From Ureibacillus thermophilus (GTDB lineage: Bacteria > Bacillota > Bacilli > Bacillales_A > Planococcaceae): a stretch of 64,000 nt of DNA. The notes below the pieces were generated by a model. It did not search any database, was not told the origin of the DNA, and saw only the letters and a program-made list of their open reading frames with translations. Where the stretch lies: NCBI RefSeq assembly GCF_004331915.1, contig NZ_CP036528.1, positions 2,462,273 to 2,526,272 of the forward strand. The letters run 5' to 3'. Position 1 is the first letter of the stretch; each line of letters starts with the position of its first letter. The position numbers and the translations under genes are program-made. Below are positions 29,336-38,458 of this stretch, piece after piece.

Positions 29336-30103
29336 TTACACGGTCTCCTGCAACGCTTGTTGATATTGTTCAAACCAAGCAATTTTGTCGCGCATTTTCA
29401 CCACTTCTCCCACAATAATCATGGCGGGATTTTGAATGCTTTCTTTTTCCACAATATCTACAATCGTCTCCAATGTACCTGTTACAACTCGTTGATGTTC
29501 GGTTGTTCCCCACTCTATTAAAGCGACAGGAGTAGTTGGTTTTCGATTATATTTAAGCAGTTGTTCTGTAATATATGGCAAATTCCCTACACCCATATAA
29601 ATTGCTAACGTATCAACAGATTCCGCCAAACCTTTCCAATTGATGCCTTCATCTTTTCCATCTTTCAAATGTCCGGTGATAATGGCAAAACTTGAACCTA
29701 ATTCTCTATGAGTAACAGGAATCCCAGCATAGGCAGGCGCCGCAATGCCGGATGTGACGCCCGGCACAATTTCAAAAGGAATGCCGGCTTCTCTCAACAC
29801 TTCCGCTTCCTCTGCTCCCCTGCCAAAAACGAATGGATCCCCGCCTTTCAATCTCGTCACAATTTTTCCTTTTCTTGCATGCTGTATAAGGAGCTTGTTG
29901 ATACGCTCTTGAATCACATGATGCAATTTTGGCAATTTTCCAACAAAAATGAGTTCTGCATTTGGTTTGGCATAGGAAAGCAATTCTTTTGAAACAAGCC
30001 GATCGTATAAAATAACGTCTGCTTGTTGAATACATTTCAATCCCTTTACTGTGATTAAATCAACACTTCCAGGACCAGCTCCAACAATATATACTTTTCC
30101 CAT
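29336..30103 (-). CDS. cobA: Uroporphyrinogen-III C-methyltransferase
   Basis: Two SAM-dependent methylations of uroporphyrinogen III to precorrin-2, the branch point to siroheme. The 255 residues carry YIVGAGPGSVDLIT (residues 5-18), RLKGGDPFVFGRG and PVTHRELGSS. GAGGGAATAAA precedes the ATG. First gene of the siroheme-sulfite reductase operon; this is the single-domain SumT type (B. subtilis YlnD), not the fused CysG. Confidence 0.94.
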   Translation of the reverse strand: MGKVYIVGAGPGSVDLITVKGLKCIQQADVILYDRLVSKELLSYAKPNAELIFVGKLPKLHHVIQERINKLLIQHARKGKIVTRLKGGDPFVFGRGAEEAEVLREAGIPFEIVPGVTSGIAAPAYAGIPVTHRELGSSFAIITGHLKDGKDEGINWKGLAESVDTLAIYMGVGNLPYITEQLLKYNRKPTTPVALIEWGTTEHQRVVTGTLETIVDIVEKESIQNPAMIIVGEVVKMRDKIAWFEQYQQALQETV

Positions 30104-30214
30104 TTTATTCCCTCACATTTTAAGACATTTAAATTCATGAATTCTTATTAATCAACTTAGTATTGTTATTTTTATATATTAAGCAATATGGCGCCTCCTT
30201 TTCAATACTTTTTT

Positions 30215-30253
30215 AAAAAAGATAATTAATGAAACTTTCGAAGTTCATTAATT
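30215..30253 (-). terminator. Second terminator-like hairpin in cobA leader
   Basis: AATTAATGAAACTTT pairs with its complement up to 30253, one bulge and a tiny loop; on the minus strand it is followed by ATCTTTTTT. AT-rich stem, so moderate stability. Confidence 0.5.
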
Positions 30254-30292
30254 CAAAAAGCGAAACATTTGCGTAAATTTTTATGTATTAAG

Positions 30293-30354
30293 CAAAAAAG
30301 GCCTCAATATTCCCATTTAGAAAGTGGCTGGTGAATTGAGAATATTACGGGCCT
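30293..30354 (-). terminator. First terminator-like hairpin in cobA leader
   Basis: On the minus strand AGGCCCGTAATATTC (30354-30340) can pair with GAATATTGAGGCC (30312-30300), leaving a ~27-nt loop, directly followed by T6. It starts about 40 nt after the predicted transcription start. Confidence 0.55.
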
Positions 30355-30400
30355 CTAGTTTGTCTAGTCAGCGCTATTAATTCTTAGTATTTTGATACAA

Positions 30401-30429
30401 ATAATAAAATTATTCATGTTATAAGTCAA
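30401..30429 (-). promoter_or_regulatory. Promoter of the cobA-cysI operon
   Basis: Minus-strand TTGACT (30424-30429), 17-bp spacer and TATTAT (30401-30406). It lies between the leuS terminator and the leader hairpins. Confidence 0.6.
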
Positions 30430-30468
30430 TGATTTTTTTATAATTCTATTAATTTAGTAAGAATTAAC

Positions 30469-30511
30469 GAAAAATAAAACGTGACTCAAAAGGAATTTCC
30501 TTCTGAGCCAC
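30469..30511 (-). terminator. Terminator after leuS
   Basis: GTGACTCAAAAGG (30481-30493) pairs with CCTTCTGAGCCAC (30499-30511), followed on the minus strand by GTTTTATTTTT. 13 nt after the leuS stop. Confidence 0.85.
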
Positions 30512-30523
30512 GCTATATACATT

Positions 30524-32938
30524 TTATTTCACCACCATATTAACTAGTTTTCCTGGAATGACAATAACTTTGACAATGTCTTTTCCTTCAATATGTTCTT
30601 TTACTCTTTCGTCTTCTTTTGCGATTTGTTCCAATTGTTCCTTCGTTGCATCTTTTGCCACTTTCACTTTGGAGCGGACTTTGCCGTTTACTTGAACAAC
30701 GACTTCCACTTCATCATCCACAAGTTTTGATTCATCATATGTTGGCCAAGGTTCATATGTAATCGTACCCTCATGGCCTAAAATGGACCAAAGCTCTTCG
30801 CCGATATGCGGTGTAATTGGATAAAGCATTTTTACAAAGCCTTCTGCATATTGTTTTGGCACCACTTCGACTTTATAGCATTCGTTAATGAATACCATCA
30901 ATTGAGAGATGGCTGTGTTGAAATGCAATTGATTGAAGTCTTCTGTTACTTTCTTCACAGTTTGATGGTACACTTTTTCCAATGTTTGATTGTCGGATTC
31001 TTGAATTTTATTGGAAAGTTTTCCGTCTTCTGCAACAAATAATCTCCATACGCGGTCCAAGAAGCGTCTTGCTCCATCAAGCCCTTTTGTGGACCATGCA
31101 ACAGAAGCATCAAGAGGACCCATGAACATTTCATAAAGCCGCAATGTATCAGCACCATGGCTTCGTACAATATCGTCTGGATTTACAACATTTCCTCTTG
31201 ATTTAGACATTTTTTCGTTATTTTCACCTAAGATCATTCCTTGATTGAACAATTTTTGGAATGGTTCTTTTGTAGGCACTACACCAAGGTCATATAAGAA
31301 TTTATGCCAGAAGCGGGCATATAGCAAGTGAAGAACGGCATGTTCTGCCCCGCCGATGTAAATATCCACTGGCAGCCAACGTTTTAACAACTCTTCATCC
31401 GCGATTTTTTCTTTGTTGTGCGGATCGATATATCTTAAGAAATACCAGCTGGATCCTGCCCATTGAGGCATTGTGTTTGTCTCGCGGCGGCCGCGTTTTC
31501 CTGTTTTCGGATCAACTACATTCACCCATTCTTCTATGTTTGCAAGAGGAGATTCCCCAGTACCGCTTGGGCGAATGTCTTTTGCTTTTGGCAATCGTAA
31601 TGGCAATTCTTCCTCTGGTACCGTCGTCATTGTGCCATCTTCCCAATGGATGATTGGAATTGGTTCTCCCCAGTAACGTTGACGGCTGAATAACCAGTCG
31701 CGGAGACGGTAAGTCACTTTTCTTTCGCCAACGCCTTTTTCTTCCAACCATTCGATGGCTTTTTTGATGGCGTCTTCTTTTCCTAAGCCGTTTAAGAAAT
31801 CTGAATTGATATGTGGTCCATCACCAGTAAAGGCTTCTTGTTCAATGTTTCCGCCCTCAAGAACTGGGATGATTGGCAAGTTGAATTTTTTCGCAAATTC
31901 ATAGTCTCGTTGGTCATGGGCAGGAACCGCCATAATGGCACCTGTTCCATATGATGCAAGCACATAGTCGGCAATCCAAATTGGAATGGCTTTACCGTTT
32001 ACTGGGTTAATGGCATAAGCGCCGGTGAACACGCCAGTTTTTTCTTTCGCTAAATCTGTACGTTCCAAATCGGATTTTGTTTGCACTTGTTCAAGATAAG
32101 CTTCCACTTGTTCTCTTTGTTCAGGCGTTGTAATTTCTTTGACTAAATCATGCTCAGGCGCAAGAACGCAGTATGTCGCACCGAAAAGCGTATCCGGACG
32201 AGTTGTGAACACGCGGAATTTTTTATCTGTACCTTGCACAGTAAATGTAACTTCTGCACCTTCTGATCGGCCAATCCAATTCCGCTGCATTTCTTTGATG
32301 CTTTCAGGCCAATCAAGTTCGTCCAAATCTTTAAGCAATCGGTCAGCGTATGCAGTAATTTTTAACATCCATTGTTTCATAGGTTTACGGATGACCGGAT
32401 GTCCGCCGCGTTCGGATTTACCGTCAATGACCTCTTCGTTTGCAAGCACTGTACCAAGAGCTGGACACCAGTTGACAGGCACTTCATCAATATATGCTAA
32501 GCCGTTTTTATATAATTGAATAAAAATCCATTGAGTCCATTTGTAATATTCCGGATCTGTTGTATTAATTTCCCGATCCCAGTCGTAAGAAAAGCCGAGT
32601 TCTTGTATCTGTCTTTTAAATGTAGCAATATTTTTTGCCGTGAATTCAGCTGGGTCGTTTCCTGTATCTAAGGCATATTGTTCAGCAGGAAGGCCGAATG
32701 CATCCCATCCCATCGGATGAAGCACGTCATAGCCTTGCATGCGTTTAAAGCGGGATAATATATCCGTTGCCGTATAACCTTCGGGATGTCCTACGTGAAG
32801 ACCTGCTCCAGATGGATAAGGGAACATATCCAATGCATAAAATTTTGGCTTTGAATCATCATTTAATGTTTTAAAGGTTTTATTTTTCGCCCAATATTCT
32901 TGCCATTTTTTCTCAATCTCTCGATGATTGTAATTCAT
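30524..32938 (-). CDS. leuS: Leucyl-tRNA synthetase
   Basis: A class I synthetase of 804 residues, the same length as B. subtilis LeuS. The HIGH-type motif is HVGHPEGY (about residues 46-53) and the KMSKS motif is KMSKSRGN (about 575-582); a CP1 editing domain lies between ([12 protein letters not shown]). A T-box leader directly upstream controls it by the charging of tRNA-Leu. Confidence 0.97.
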   Translation of the reverse strand: MNYNHREIEKKWQEYWAKNKTFKTLNDDSKPKFYALDMFPYPSGAGLHVGHPEGYTATDILSRFKRMQGYDVLHPMGWDAFGLPAEQYALDTGNDPAEFTAKNIATFKRQIQELGFSYDWDREINTTDPEYYKWTQWIFIQLYKNGLAYIDEVPVNWCPALGTVLANEEVIDGKSERGGHPVIRKPMKQWMLKITAYADRLLKDLDELDWPESIKEMQRNWIGRSEGAEVTFTVQGTDKKFRVFTTRPDTLFGATYCVLAPEHDLVKEITTPEQREQVEAYLEQVQTKSDLERTDLAKEKTGVFTGAYAINPVNGKAIPIWIADYVLASYGTGAIMAVPAHDQRDYEFAKKFNLPIIPVLEGGNIEQEAFTGDGPHINSDFLNGLGKEDAIKKAIEWLEEKGVGERKVTYRLRDWLFSRQRYWGEPIPIIHWEDGTMTTVPEEELPLRLPKAKDIRPSGTGESPLANIEEWVNVVDPKTGKRGRRETNTMPQWAGSSWYFLRYIDPHNKEKIADEELLKRWLPVDIYIGGAEHAVLHLLYARFWHKFLYDLGVVPTKEPFQKLFNQGMILGENNEKMSKSRGNVVNPDDIVRSHGADTLRLYEMFMGPLDASVAWSTKGLDGARRFLDRVWRLFVAEDGKLSNKIQESDNQTLEKVYHQTVKKVTEDFNQLHFNTAISQLMVFINECYKVEVVPKQYAEGFVKMLYPITPHIGEELWSILGHEGTITYEPWPTYDESKLVDDEVEVVVQVNGKVRSKVKVAKDATKEQLEQIAKEDERVKEHIEGKDIVKVIVIPGKLVNMVVK

Positions 32939-33049
32939 GGGTACTTACTTCCTCCTTGATTTAATGATTGCAACATTTTTTGATATGAGTAATTCTTTAT
33001 TACCAGATTATCCTAAAGGTGCCAGAATTAACGGAATATTTTTATCAAT

Positions 33050-33280
33050 AAAAAAACTCGCCCCAACCGAAAGAGAAGGGACGAGAGTGTTGTACTCCCG
33101 CGGTACCACCCAAATTAGTGACACATGCACTCAGCTCAAACCCTTAACGCGGAGAACGGTTTTAGCTACTATATTCTTTCGCTAAAACAGACTCAAAGGC
33201 GAGTTCGATTCTTCCACTTGCTAGCTTGCACCAACCGCTAGCTCTCTGTAAAGCTTCAGAATCTACTATTCCTTCTCCTA
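33050..33280 (-). promoter_or_regulatory. T-box leader (tRNA-Leu responsive) of leuS
   Basis: The minus strand shows the T-box sequence GGTGGTACCGCGGG (33110-33097), a terminator (CTCGTCCC with GGGGCGAG, 33085-33057, then T7), and Stem I elements AGAGAGC and GGTTGGTG. The likely specifier codon is CTC (33203-33201) in GAACTCGCC, a leucine codon. Uncharged tRNA-Leu should stabilise the antiterminator and allow leuS transcription. Confidence 0.92.
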
Positions 33281-33304
33281 GTCGTACGTATATTCAATAT
33301 ACAT

Positions 33305-33333
33305 ATTTTAAAGGAAATACAAAAAATATACAA
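33305..33333 (-). promoter_or_regulatory. Promoter of the leuS T-box transcript
   Basis: Minus-strand TTGTAT (33328-33333), 17 bp, TAAAAT (33305-33310), placing the start a short distance before Stem I. Confidence 0.6.
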
Positions 33334-33454
33334 GGCTCATTGTTTATAACAAAATTTACTAATAAATATTCTAGACCAATTTTTTCTTTATGGCTAGTTT
33401 TGTACTTGTTAATTTGAAAATTTTATGCACTTTCTTTTCTTGTAGATGAATCAG

Positions 33455-33483
33455 ATTACATCAAGTATTTTCAATGATATAAT
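33455..33483 (+). promoter_or_regulatory. Promoter of mnmL-mnmM
   Basis: Extended -10 TGATATAAT (TATAAT at 33478-33483) with ATTACA (33455-33460) 17 bp upstream. Downstream, GGTATTTCACG (33491-33501) and CGTGAATACC (33524-33533) form a hairpin just before the ribosome site. Confidence 0.55.
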
Positions 33484-33550
33484 GTGTAATGGTATTTCAC
33501 GCAAGAACTTTCCACATTTAGAACGTGAATACCAGTAAGGAGTGAAATCA

Positions 33551-34507
33551 TTGACAGAACAGCAATTTCCATTTCCATCAGATGGAAAACGTTATTATAC
33601 ATGGAATCGTTATTTGCGGGACCTATTTGGAGAAAAGGTATATAAAGTTGCGTTAGATGCAGGATTTGATTGTCCAAATCGGGACGGCACTGTAGCCTTT
33701 GGGGGATGCACTTTTTGCAGCGCAGCCGGCAGCGGAGATTTCGCCGGCAATCGGGTTGACCCGATTCCTGTCCAATTCGAAAAAATCAAAGCGAAAATGC
33801 AAAACAAATGGAAAGACGGCAAAACGATTGCGTATTTCCAAGCCTTTACCAACACTCATGCCCCCCTTCCTGTCATTAAAGAAAAATTTGAAGCTGCCTT
33901 AAATTGTGAAGGGGTCATCGGCCTTAGCATCGCAACACGGCCCGATTGCCTGCCTGATGATGTGGTCGAATATTTGGCAGAATTAAATGAACGAACTTTT
34001 TTATGGGTAGAGCTTGGCCTGCAAACGGTTCATGAAAGAACAGCCAACTTAATCAACAGAGCCCATGACTATCAAACATATGTAGAAGGAGTTGAGAAGC
34101 TCCGCAAACATAACATCCGCGTTTGCACGCATATCATTAACGGATTGCCGCTTGAAGATTACGATATGATGATGGAAACAGCTAGAGAAGTAGCAAAATT
34201 GGATGTGCAAGGCATTAAAATCCATCTATTGCATTTATTAAAAGGGACGCCGATGGTTAAGCAATATGAAAAAGGTATGCTGCGCTTCCTTGAGCAGGAT
34301 GAATATATTCAACTGGTGGCGGACCAATTAGAGATTCTTCCGCCGAATATGGTAGTTCATCGCATTACCGGGGACGGCCCAATTGAATTGATGATCGGTC
34401 CGATGTGGAGCGTCAACAAATGGGAAGTGCTGAACGGCATTGATGCGGAATTGGAGAGAAGAAATTCTTGGCAAGGAAAATATTATAAAGCGGAAGTGAA
34501 TCAATAA
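33551..34507 (+). CDS. mnmL: Radical SAM protein MnmL (YtqA)
   Basis: A 318-residue radical SAM enzyme of the YtqA/TIGR01212 group. Its 4Fe-4S cysteines are Cys41, Cys53 and Cys56 in CPNRDGTVAFGGCTFC, a wider first spacing than the usual CxxxCxxC. Recent work in Gram-positive bacteria links YtqA and YtqB (MnmL, MnmM) to mnm5s2U formation at the tRNA wobble position; the same role is inferred here. TTG 33551 lies 8 nt after AAGGAG. Overlaps mnmM by one base. Confidence 0.85.
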   Translation: MTEQQFPFPSDGKRYYTWNRYLRDLFGEKVYKVALDAGFDCPNRDGTVAFGGCTFCSAAGSGDFAGNRVDPIPVQFEKIKAKMQNKWKDGKTIAYFQAFTNTHAPLPVIKEKFEAALNCEGVIGLSIATRPDCLPDDVVEYLAELNERTFLWVELGLQTVHERTANLINRAHDYQTYVEGVEKLRKHNIRVCTHIINGLPLEDYDMMMETAREVAKLDVQGIKIHLLHLLKGTPMVKQYEKGMLRFLEQDEYIQLVADQLEILPPNMVVHRITGDGPIELMIGPMWSVNKWEVLNGIDAELERRNSWQGKYYKAEVNQ

Positions 34508-35079
34508 TGCTTGAACGAGTGCTTCCTTATGCGAAAACATTGTTGTCCTCTTGCATTCAGGAAGGGGATGTTGCCGTTGATGCCACCGCAGGCAATGGCC
34601 ATGACACTTTATTTCTCGCTCAACTTGTGGGAGAATCTGGCTTCGTTTATGCCTTTGACATCCAACAGCAAGCGGTCGATGCAACTATTGAACGTTTAAA
34701 AGAGCATGGGCTGGAAAACAGGGCCCGCGTCATTTTAGATGGCCATGAACATCTTTCTAAATATGTAGAAGATGAAGTGGCGGGAGCAGTTTTTAATTTA
34801 GGCTACTTACCTGGAGGAGACCACAGCATTATCACAAAAGGAGAAACAACGATTTCTGCCATCAAACAGCTGCTTTCAAAATTAAAAATTGGCGGAATCA
34901 TCGTTTTAGTCATTTACCCTGGGCATGAAGGAGGAAAAGAGGAAAGGGATGCAGTTATTGAGTTTGTGAGCAAGCTTCCTCAAAAATGTGTCCACGTCCT
35001 CCGCTATGAATTTATTAATCAACAAAACAACCCGCCCTTTCTTATTGCTTTGGAGAAAATGAAAAAACTGCCGGACTAA
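34507..35079 (+). CDS. mnmM: tRNA 5-methylaminomethyl-2-thiouridine methyltransferase MnmM (YtqB)
   Basis: A 190-residue class I SAM methyltransferase with the SAM loop VDATAGNGHDT (about residues 24-34), FDIQQQAVDAT and NLGYLPGGDHSI. B. subtilis YtqB performs the last methylation of mnm5s2U in tRNA. It starts at TAATG, sharing one base with the mnmL stop, so the two are translationally coupled and probably act in one pathway. Confidence 0.87.
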   Translation: MLERVLPYAKTLLSSCIQEGDVAVDATAGNGHDTLFLAQLVGESGFVYAFDIQQQAVDATIERLKEHGLENRARVILDGHEHLSKYVEDEVAGAVFNLGYLPGGDHSIITKGETTISAIKQLLSKLKIGGIIVLVIYPGHEGGKEERDAVIEFVSKLPQKCVHVLRYEFINQQNNPPFLIALEKMKKLPD

Positions 35080-35097
35080 AAATGCCGGCAGTTTTTT
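35062..35097. terminator. Bidirectional terminator between mnmM and the alanine symporter
   Basis: CTGCCGG (35068-35074) pairs with CCGGCAG (35085-35091), flanked by A6 on the left and T6 on the right, so it can serve both convergent genes. Confidence 0.85.
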
Positions 35098-35098
35098 A

Positions 35099-36559
35099 TT
35101 ATTGATGATTTTGTTTATTGCGTTCCACCCAGAAATCTGCATTTTTTATTCCTAATTTAATAGGGTCAAATACCGGATCTTTCCCTGCTCTTCTTTGTTC
35201 CTCATAGTCTTTTAAGGCAATGAATGCTGGTTTGGCTAATATGATGATTCCAATAACATTCGTCCATACCATCAAGCCAAGTCCAATATCCCCTAAGAGC
35301 CATGCCAAATCGGATGTTCTGACAGCACCGTAGAAAGCTGACGCAAGCAGGGCAAATTTTAAAATCCAAGTGACAATGCCTTCTGTTTTTCCTGAGAAAA
35401 GATAAGCAACATTTGTCTCTGCAATATAATAGTAGGCCATTAATGTTGTAAAGGCAAAGAAGAACAAAGCAAGGGCAACAAAAGTTGAACCGAAATTATT
35501 TAAACCTGGGAATGCATTCGTTACTGCAAGCTGCGTAAATTCTGTATAATTGTGGCCAGGCACATGCTCAACAATCAATTCGCCATCTGCATTATTCACA
35601 TTTGTATTATAAGTTCCCATAAACAAAATCATGAGAGCCGTTGCGGAACATACAAGCAATGTGTCAATATAGATTGAAGCCGCTTGAACTAACCCTTGTT
35701 TTGTTGGATGGGAAACTTCCGCCGCCGCTGCTGCATGCGGTCCTGTTCCTTGCCCAGCTTCGTTGGAATAAATGCCTCGTTTTACTCCCCAGCTAATAGC
35801 GGCACCAAGCATACCGCCAAATGTTGCGTCCAGATTAAATGCGCTTCGGAAAATTAATCCGAACACAGCAGGAACTTCTGTAATATTGATGATAATCACG
35901 ATCAACGCTACCAACAAATATGCAAGCGCCATAAATGGAACAATAATTTGAGCCGCATTGGCGATTCGTTTTACCCCACCGATAATAATGAAGGCAAGCA
36001 AAATAATTGTAATTAAACCAGTAATCCAAGGTTGAATATTAAAGGCATTATCCATCGCACTAGCAATGGCATTGGATTGAACCCCTGGCATCAAAATAGC
36101 CATCGCTAAAATTGCCGCAATCGCAAAGACGATACCGAACCAGCGCTGCCCAGTCCCCTTTTCGATATAATACGCCGGTCCACCACGGTAAATTCCAGCT
36201 TTCTTTGTTTTATAAATTTGAGCTAAAGTAGATTCCACATAAGCTGTAGATGCTCCAATAAAAGCAATTAACCACATCCAAAACACAGCACCTGGACCAC
36301 CGAAGGCAATAGCGCTTGCTGTACCGATAATATTCCCGGTACCGACGCGTCCTGAAAGTGCCACTGTTAATGCCTGGAAGGAAGAAATTCCGGCTTCTGA
36401 TTTTTGCCCTTTGAACATTAAAATGAACATTTCTTTAATTTTTCGAATTTGCACAAATCGGGTCATAATGGAAAATACAAGTCCGACAAGCAAAATCCCG
36501 TAAATCATAATTGGACCCCAAAGGATATCATAAATCCAGTTTAGAACATTCTCGAACAT
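35099..36559 (-). CDS. Sodium:alanine symporter (AGCS family)
   Basis: A 486-residue membrane protein with about 11 helices. The AGCS signature GRVGTGNIIGTASAIAFGGP (about residues 72-91) and SNEAGQGTGPHAAAAAEVSHP are present. It imports alanine or glycine with Na+. ATG 36559 is 7 nt from AAGGGG. Upstream 36560-36700 is AT-rich with no clear regulatory motif. The exact paralogue (AlsT/YrbD type) cannot be assigned. Confidence 0.9.
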   Translation of the reverse strand: MFENVLNWIYDILWGPIMIYGILLVGLVFSIMTRFVQIRKIKEMFILMFKGQKSEAGISSFQALTVALSGRVGTGNIIGTASAIAFGGPGAVFWMWLIAFIGASTAYVESTLAQIYKTKKAGIYRGGPAYYIEKGTGQRWFGIVFAIAAILAMAILMPGVQSNAIASAMDNAFNIQPWITGLITIILLAFIIIGGVKRIANAAQIIVPFMALAYLLVALIVIIINITEVPAVFGLIFRSAFNLDATFGGMLGAAISWGVKRGIYSNEAGQGTGPHAAAAAEVSHPTKQGLVQAASIYIDTLLVCSATALMILFMGTYNTNVNNADGELIVEHVPGHNYTEFTQLAVTNAFPGLNNFGSTFVALALFFFAFTTLMAYYYIAETNVAYLFSGKTEGIVTWILKFALLASAFYGAVRTSDLAWLLGDIGLGLMVWTNVIGIIILAKPAFIALKDYEEQRRAGKDPVFDPIKLGIKNADFWVERNKQNHQ

Positions 36560-36700
36560 ACCCACACCCCTTTTTCATTGAATAATTATTTTAATATTAT
36601 TTGAAATAATATATCAATATTACAAAAATTAATAATATCAATCAATATTTCTGATATCTTTTTTGAAATATTTTATAAGAATTAAGAAAAATCCAATAGT

Positions 36701-37498
36701 TCAAACAATATAACCAATTGATCGAAGCACATTATTGATAAAATCTCTCATATACAAAAAAACTTCTTCCCGCTCTACATCGTGGAAAATATTATGATAG
36801 CTATATGGCCAATCTTTATATTGAAATTCATTTGTTTTTTGCAATAGCAACCATTTTCTCGCCGCATCCGAATCTGCTATTTTATCTTGATTGGAAGTAA
36901 TGAGCAAAATCGGCAATGTCAATGTCCTGTCCTGCTGGATGCTTAAATTTTTCATGAGTTGATGAATATCACGATACCAACGAACCGTAACATTGGAATG
37001 ATAAGGCACATCATCCTCCATCTCTTTAAGCCCTTCTGGACTCCGAGACAGCATTCGTAGATTAAAATCTAATGATATTCTTTTATTGGATGCCAAATTC
37101 ATACTGGCTAAAGCGCTTGCAAGCAAATTGGAATGTTTCTGCAATTGAAACCAAGGGGATGTTAATATGAGCCCCGCACATTCTAATTTTGTTTTTCGCA
37201 AAAATTGTATTGCCAAAGTTCCCCCTAAACCATGTCCAATCACAAATACTGGCAAATGGTACTGAAGAGCGCTTAGCATTAATTGTTTGATGAAAAGCAA
37301 ATATTCTTCAATTAGTTCATCATGTACTCTTGTATATCTCGAGCCTTTTTCATGGCCTGGCAAATCCCCCATGACCACATGAAAGCCTTCTATTCTTAAT
37401 TTTTCTATTAACCATGCATACCAACGATGATGTTCAAAAGCGCTATGGACGATGACTACAACAGCTTTTGGCTGTTCATCGGTTTCCCACTTCCACAT
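36701..37498 (-). CDS. ytpA: YtpA-like alpha/beta hydrolase lacking the nucleophile serine
   Basis: A 265-residue alpha/beta hydrolase resembling B. subtilis YtpA (lysophospholipase linked to bacilysocin) in its N terminus (MWKW, VVIVHSAFEHHRWYAWL, MGDLPGHEKG) and its ytoA neighbour. The nucleophile elbow, normally GHSxG, reads GHGLG at residues 88-92, so the serine is glycine. The acid (SNQDKIAD) and histidine (YSYHNIFHD) regions look kept. ATG 37498 follows AGGAGG. It may be inactive, use another residue, or bind rather than cleave lipid. Confidence 0.75.
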   Translation of the reverse strand: MWKWETDEQPKAVVVIVHSAFEHHRWYAWLIEKLRIEGFHVVMGDLPGHEKGSRYTRVHDELIEEYLLFIKQLMLSALQYHLPVFVIGHGLGGTLAIQFLRKTKLECAGLILTSPWFQLQKHSNLLASALASMNLASNKRISLDFNLRMLSRSPEGLKEMEDDVPYHSNVTVRWYRDIHQLMKNLSIQQDRTLTLPILLITSNQDKIADSDAARKWLLLQKTNEFQYKDWPYSYHNIFHDVEREEVFLYMRDFINNVLRSIGYIV

Positions 37499-37615
37499 AG
37501 TGTTCCTCCTATATCTAGCAAAACTTCTATAGATGCTGTAGTGTATTTTCAAAGATTTTCTGATTTGTTAGGATAAATATACATAAATAATACATTAGAA
37601 ATGGGGAGCTTTGCG

Positions 37616-38128
37616 ATGATTTATCCTTACCACGATAAAGAACCAAACATTCATCCATCTGTATTTATTGCAGACCATGTAACCATAACTGGAGATGTGA
37701 CAATCGGCGAAGATACGACCGTCTGGTTTGGCACGGTCATCCGTGGAGACGTTGCACCAACAATCATTGGAAAACGCTGCAGCATTCAAGATTTAAGCTG
37801 CCTGCATCAAAGTCCAAATAACCCTCTCATTATTGAAGATGAAGTTATTGTTGGTCATCAAGTGACTTTACATAGCTGCATTATTCGCAAACGGGCTTTA
37901 ATCGGTATGGGTGCGATTATTTTAGATGGTGCAGAAATTGGGGAAGGAGCCCTTGTTGCCGCTGGAAGCTTAGTCCCTCCCGGCAAAAAAATTCCGCCTC
38001 ATTCCGTAGCAATGGGAAATCCTGCAAAAGTCGTCCGGAATGTGACGGAAGCGGAACGGAAAGATATGGACCGCATTATCAACGAATATGTTCAAAAAGG
38101 AAAATACTATCAATCTTTGAAAAAATAA
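37616..38128 (+). CDS. ytoA: Gamma-carbonic-anhydrase-family protein YtoA
   Basis: A 170-residue left-handed beta-helix protein with hexapeptide repeats ([20 protein letters not shown]) and candidate zinc histidines in [16 protein letters not shown]. Carbonic anhydrase activity is possible but unproven for YtoA proteins. GGGGAG lies 7 nt before ATG 37616. Divergent from ytpA (118-bp gap) and convergent with metK across repeat copy D. Confidence 0.85.
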   Translation: MIYPYHDKEPNIHPSVFIADHVTITGDVTIGEDTTVWFGTVIRGDVAPTIIGKRCSIQDLSCLHQSPNNPLIIEDEVIVGHQVTLHSCIIRKRALIGMGAIILDGAEIGEGALVAAGSLVPPGKKIPPHSVAMGNPAKVVRNVTEAERKDMDRIINEYVQKGKYYQSLKK

Positions 38129-38133
38129 TAAAA

Positions 38134-38446
38134 GAGGCTGGGACATAACGAATAAAGTGAATGAACTGCAAAAAGATTTTTTGTAAAAAATTGATTGGAG
38201 TGGCGGGGCGAATTCCTGTCTCGCACGCTTAGTCGCAAAGGGGAGCAAGTTCAAGGAAGTAATTTCAAAGCTTTCCTGCGACGAGCCCTCTCGAGACCCT
38301 GAAGGAGCGAAGGAATGACTCAGAGGAGAGTCTAGCCGGGCATGCGGAAAGCGTCCCCGGAACGGAAATCAATTTTCTTCAATTATCAAAAAAACACCAT
38401 TTTCTCCCGTGAGAAAATGGTGTTTTTTATCTTTTGTCCTAGCCTC
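38134..38446 (-). repeat. Dispersed hairpin element, copy D (full length, reverse)
   Basis: A 313-bp element with inverted ends GAGGCTGGGAC (38134-38144) and GTCCTAGCCTC (38436-38446), in reverse orientation to copy C: the hairpin (ACACCATTTTCTC/GAGAAAATGGTGT) is on the right side. It shares GTCGCAAAGG, CTCGAGACC and CCCGGAACGGAAATCAAT with the others. It fills the gap between convergent ytoA and metK. Confidence 0.9.
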
Positions 38447-38458
38447 TTCTTATTTATT

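Larger units (their letters stand above)
30104..30394 (-). promoter_or_regulatory. Untranslated leader of the cobA operon with two hairpins
   Basis: About 290 nt separate the predicted transcription start (near 30394) from cobA. The leader contains two terminator-like hairpins (30293-30354 and 30215-30253) and two copies of TTGCTTAATAYATAAAAAT (near 30275-30296 and 30170-30187). None of the conserved SAM-I or T-box blocks is present. An attenuation or unknown riboswitch function is inferred only. Confidence 0.5.

Noticed and set aside
30292-30394. SAM-I riboswitch or T-box in the cobA leader
   Set aside because: None of the conserved S-box blocks (GGTGGAGGG, ATGAAACCCGGCA) or the T-box TGGTACCGCG is present.
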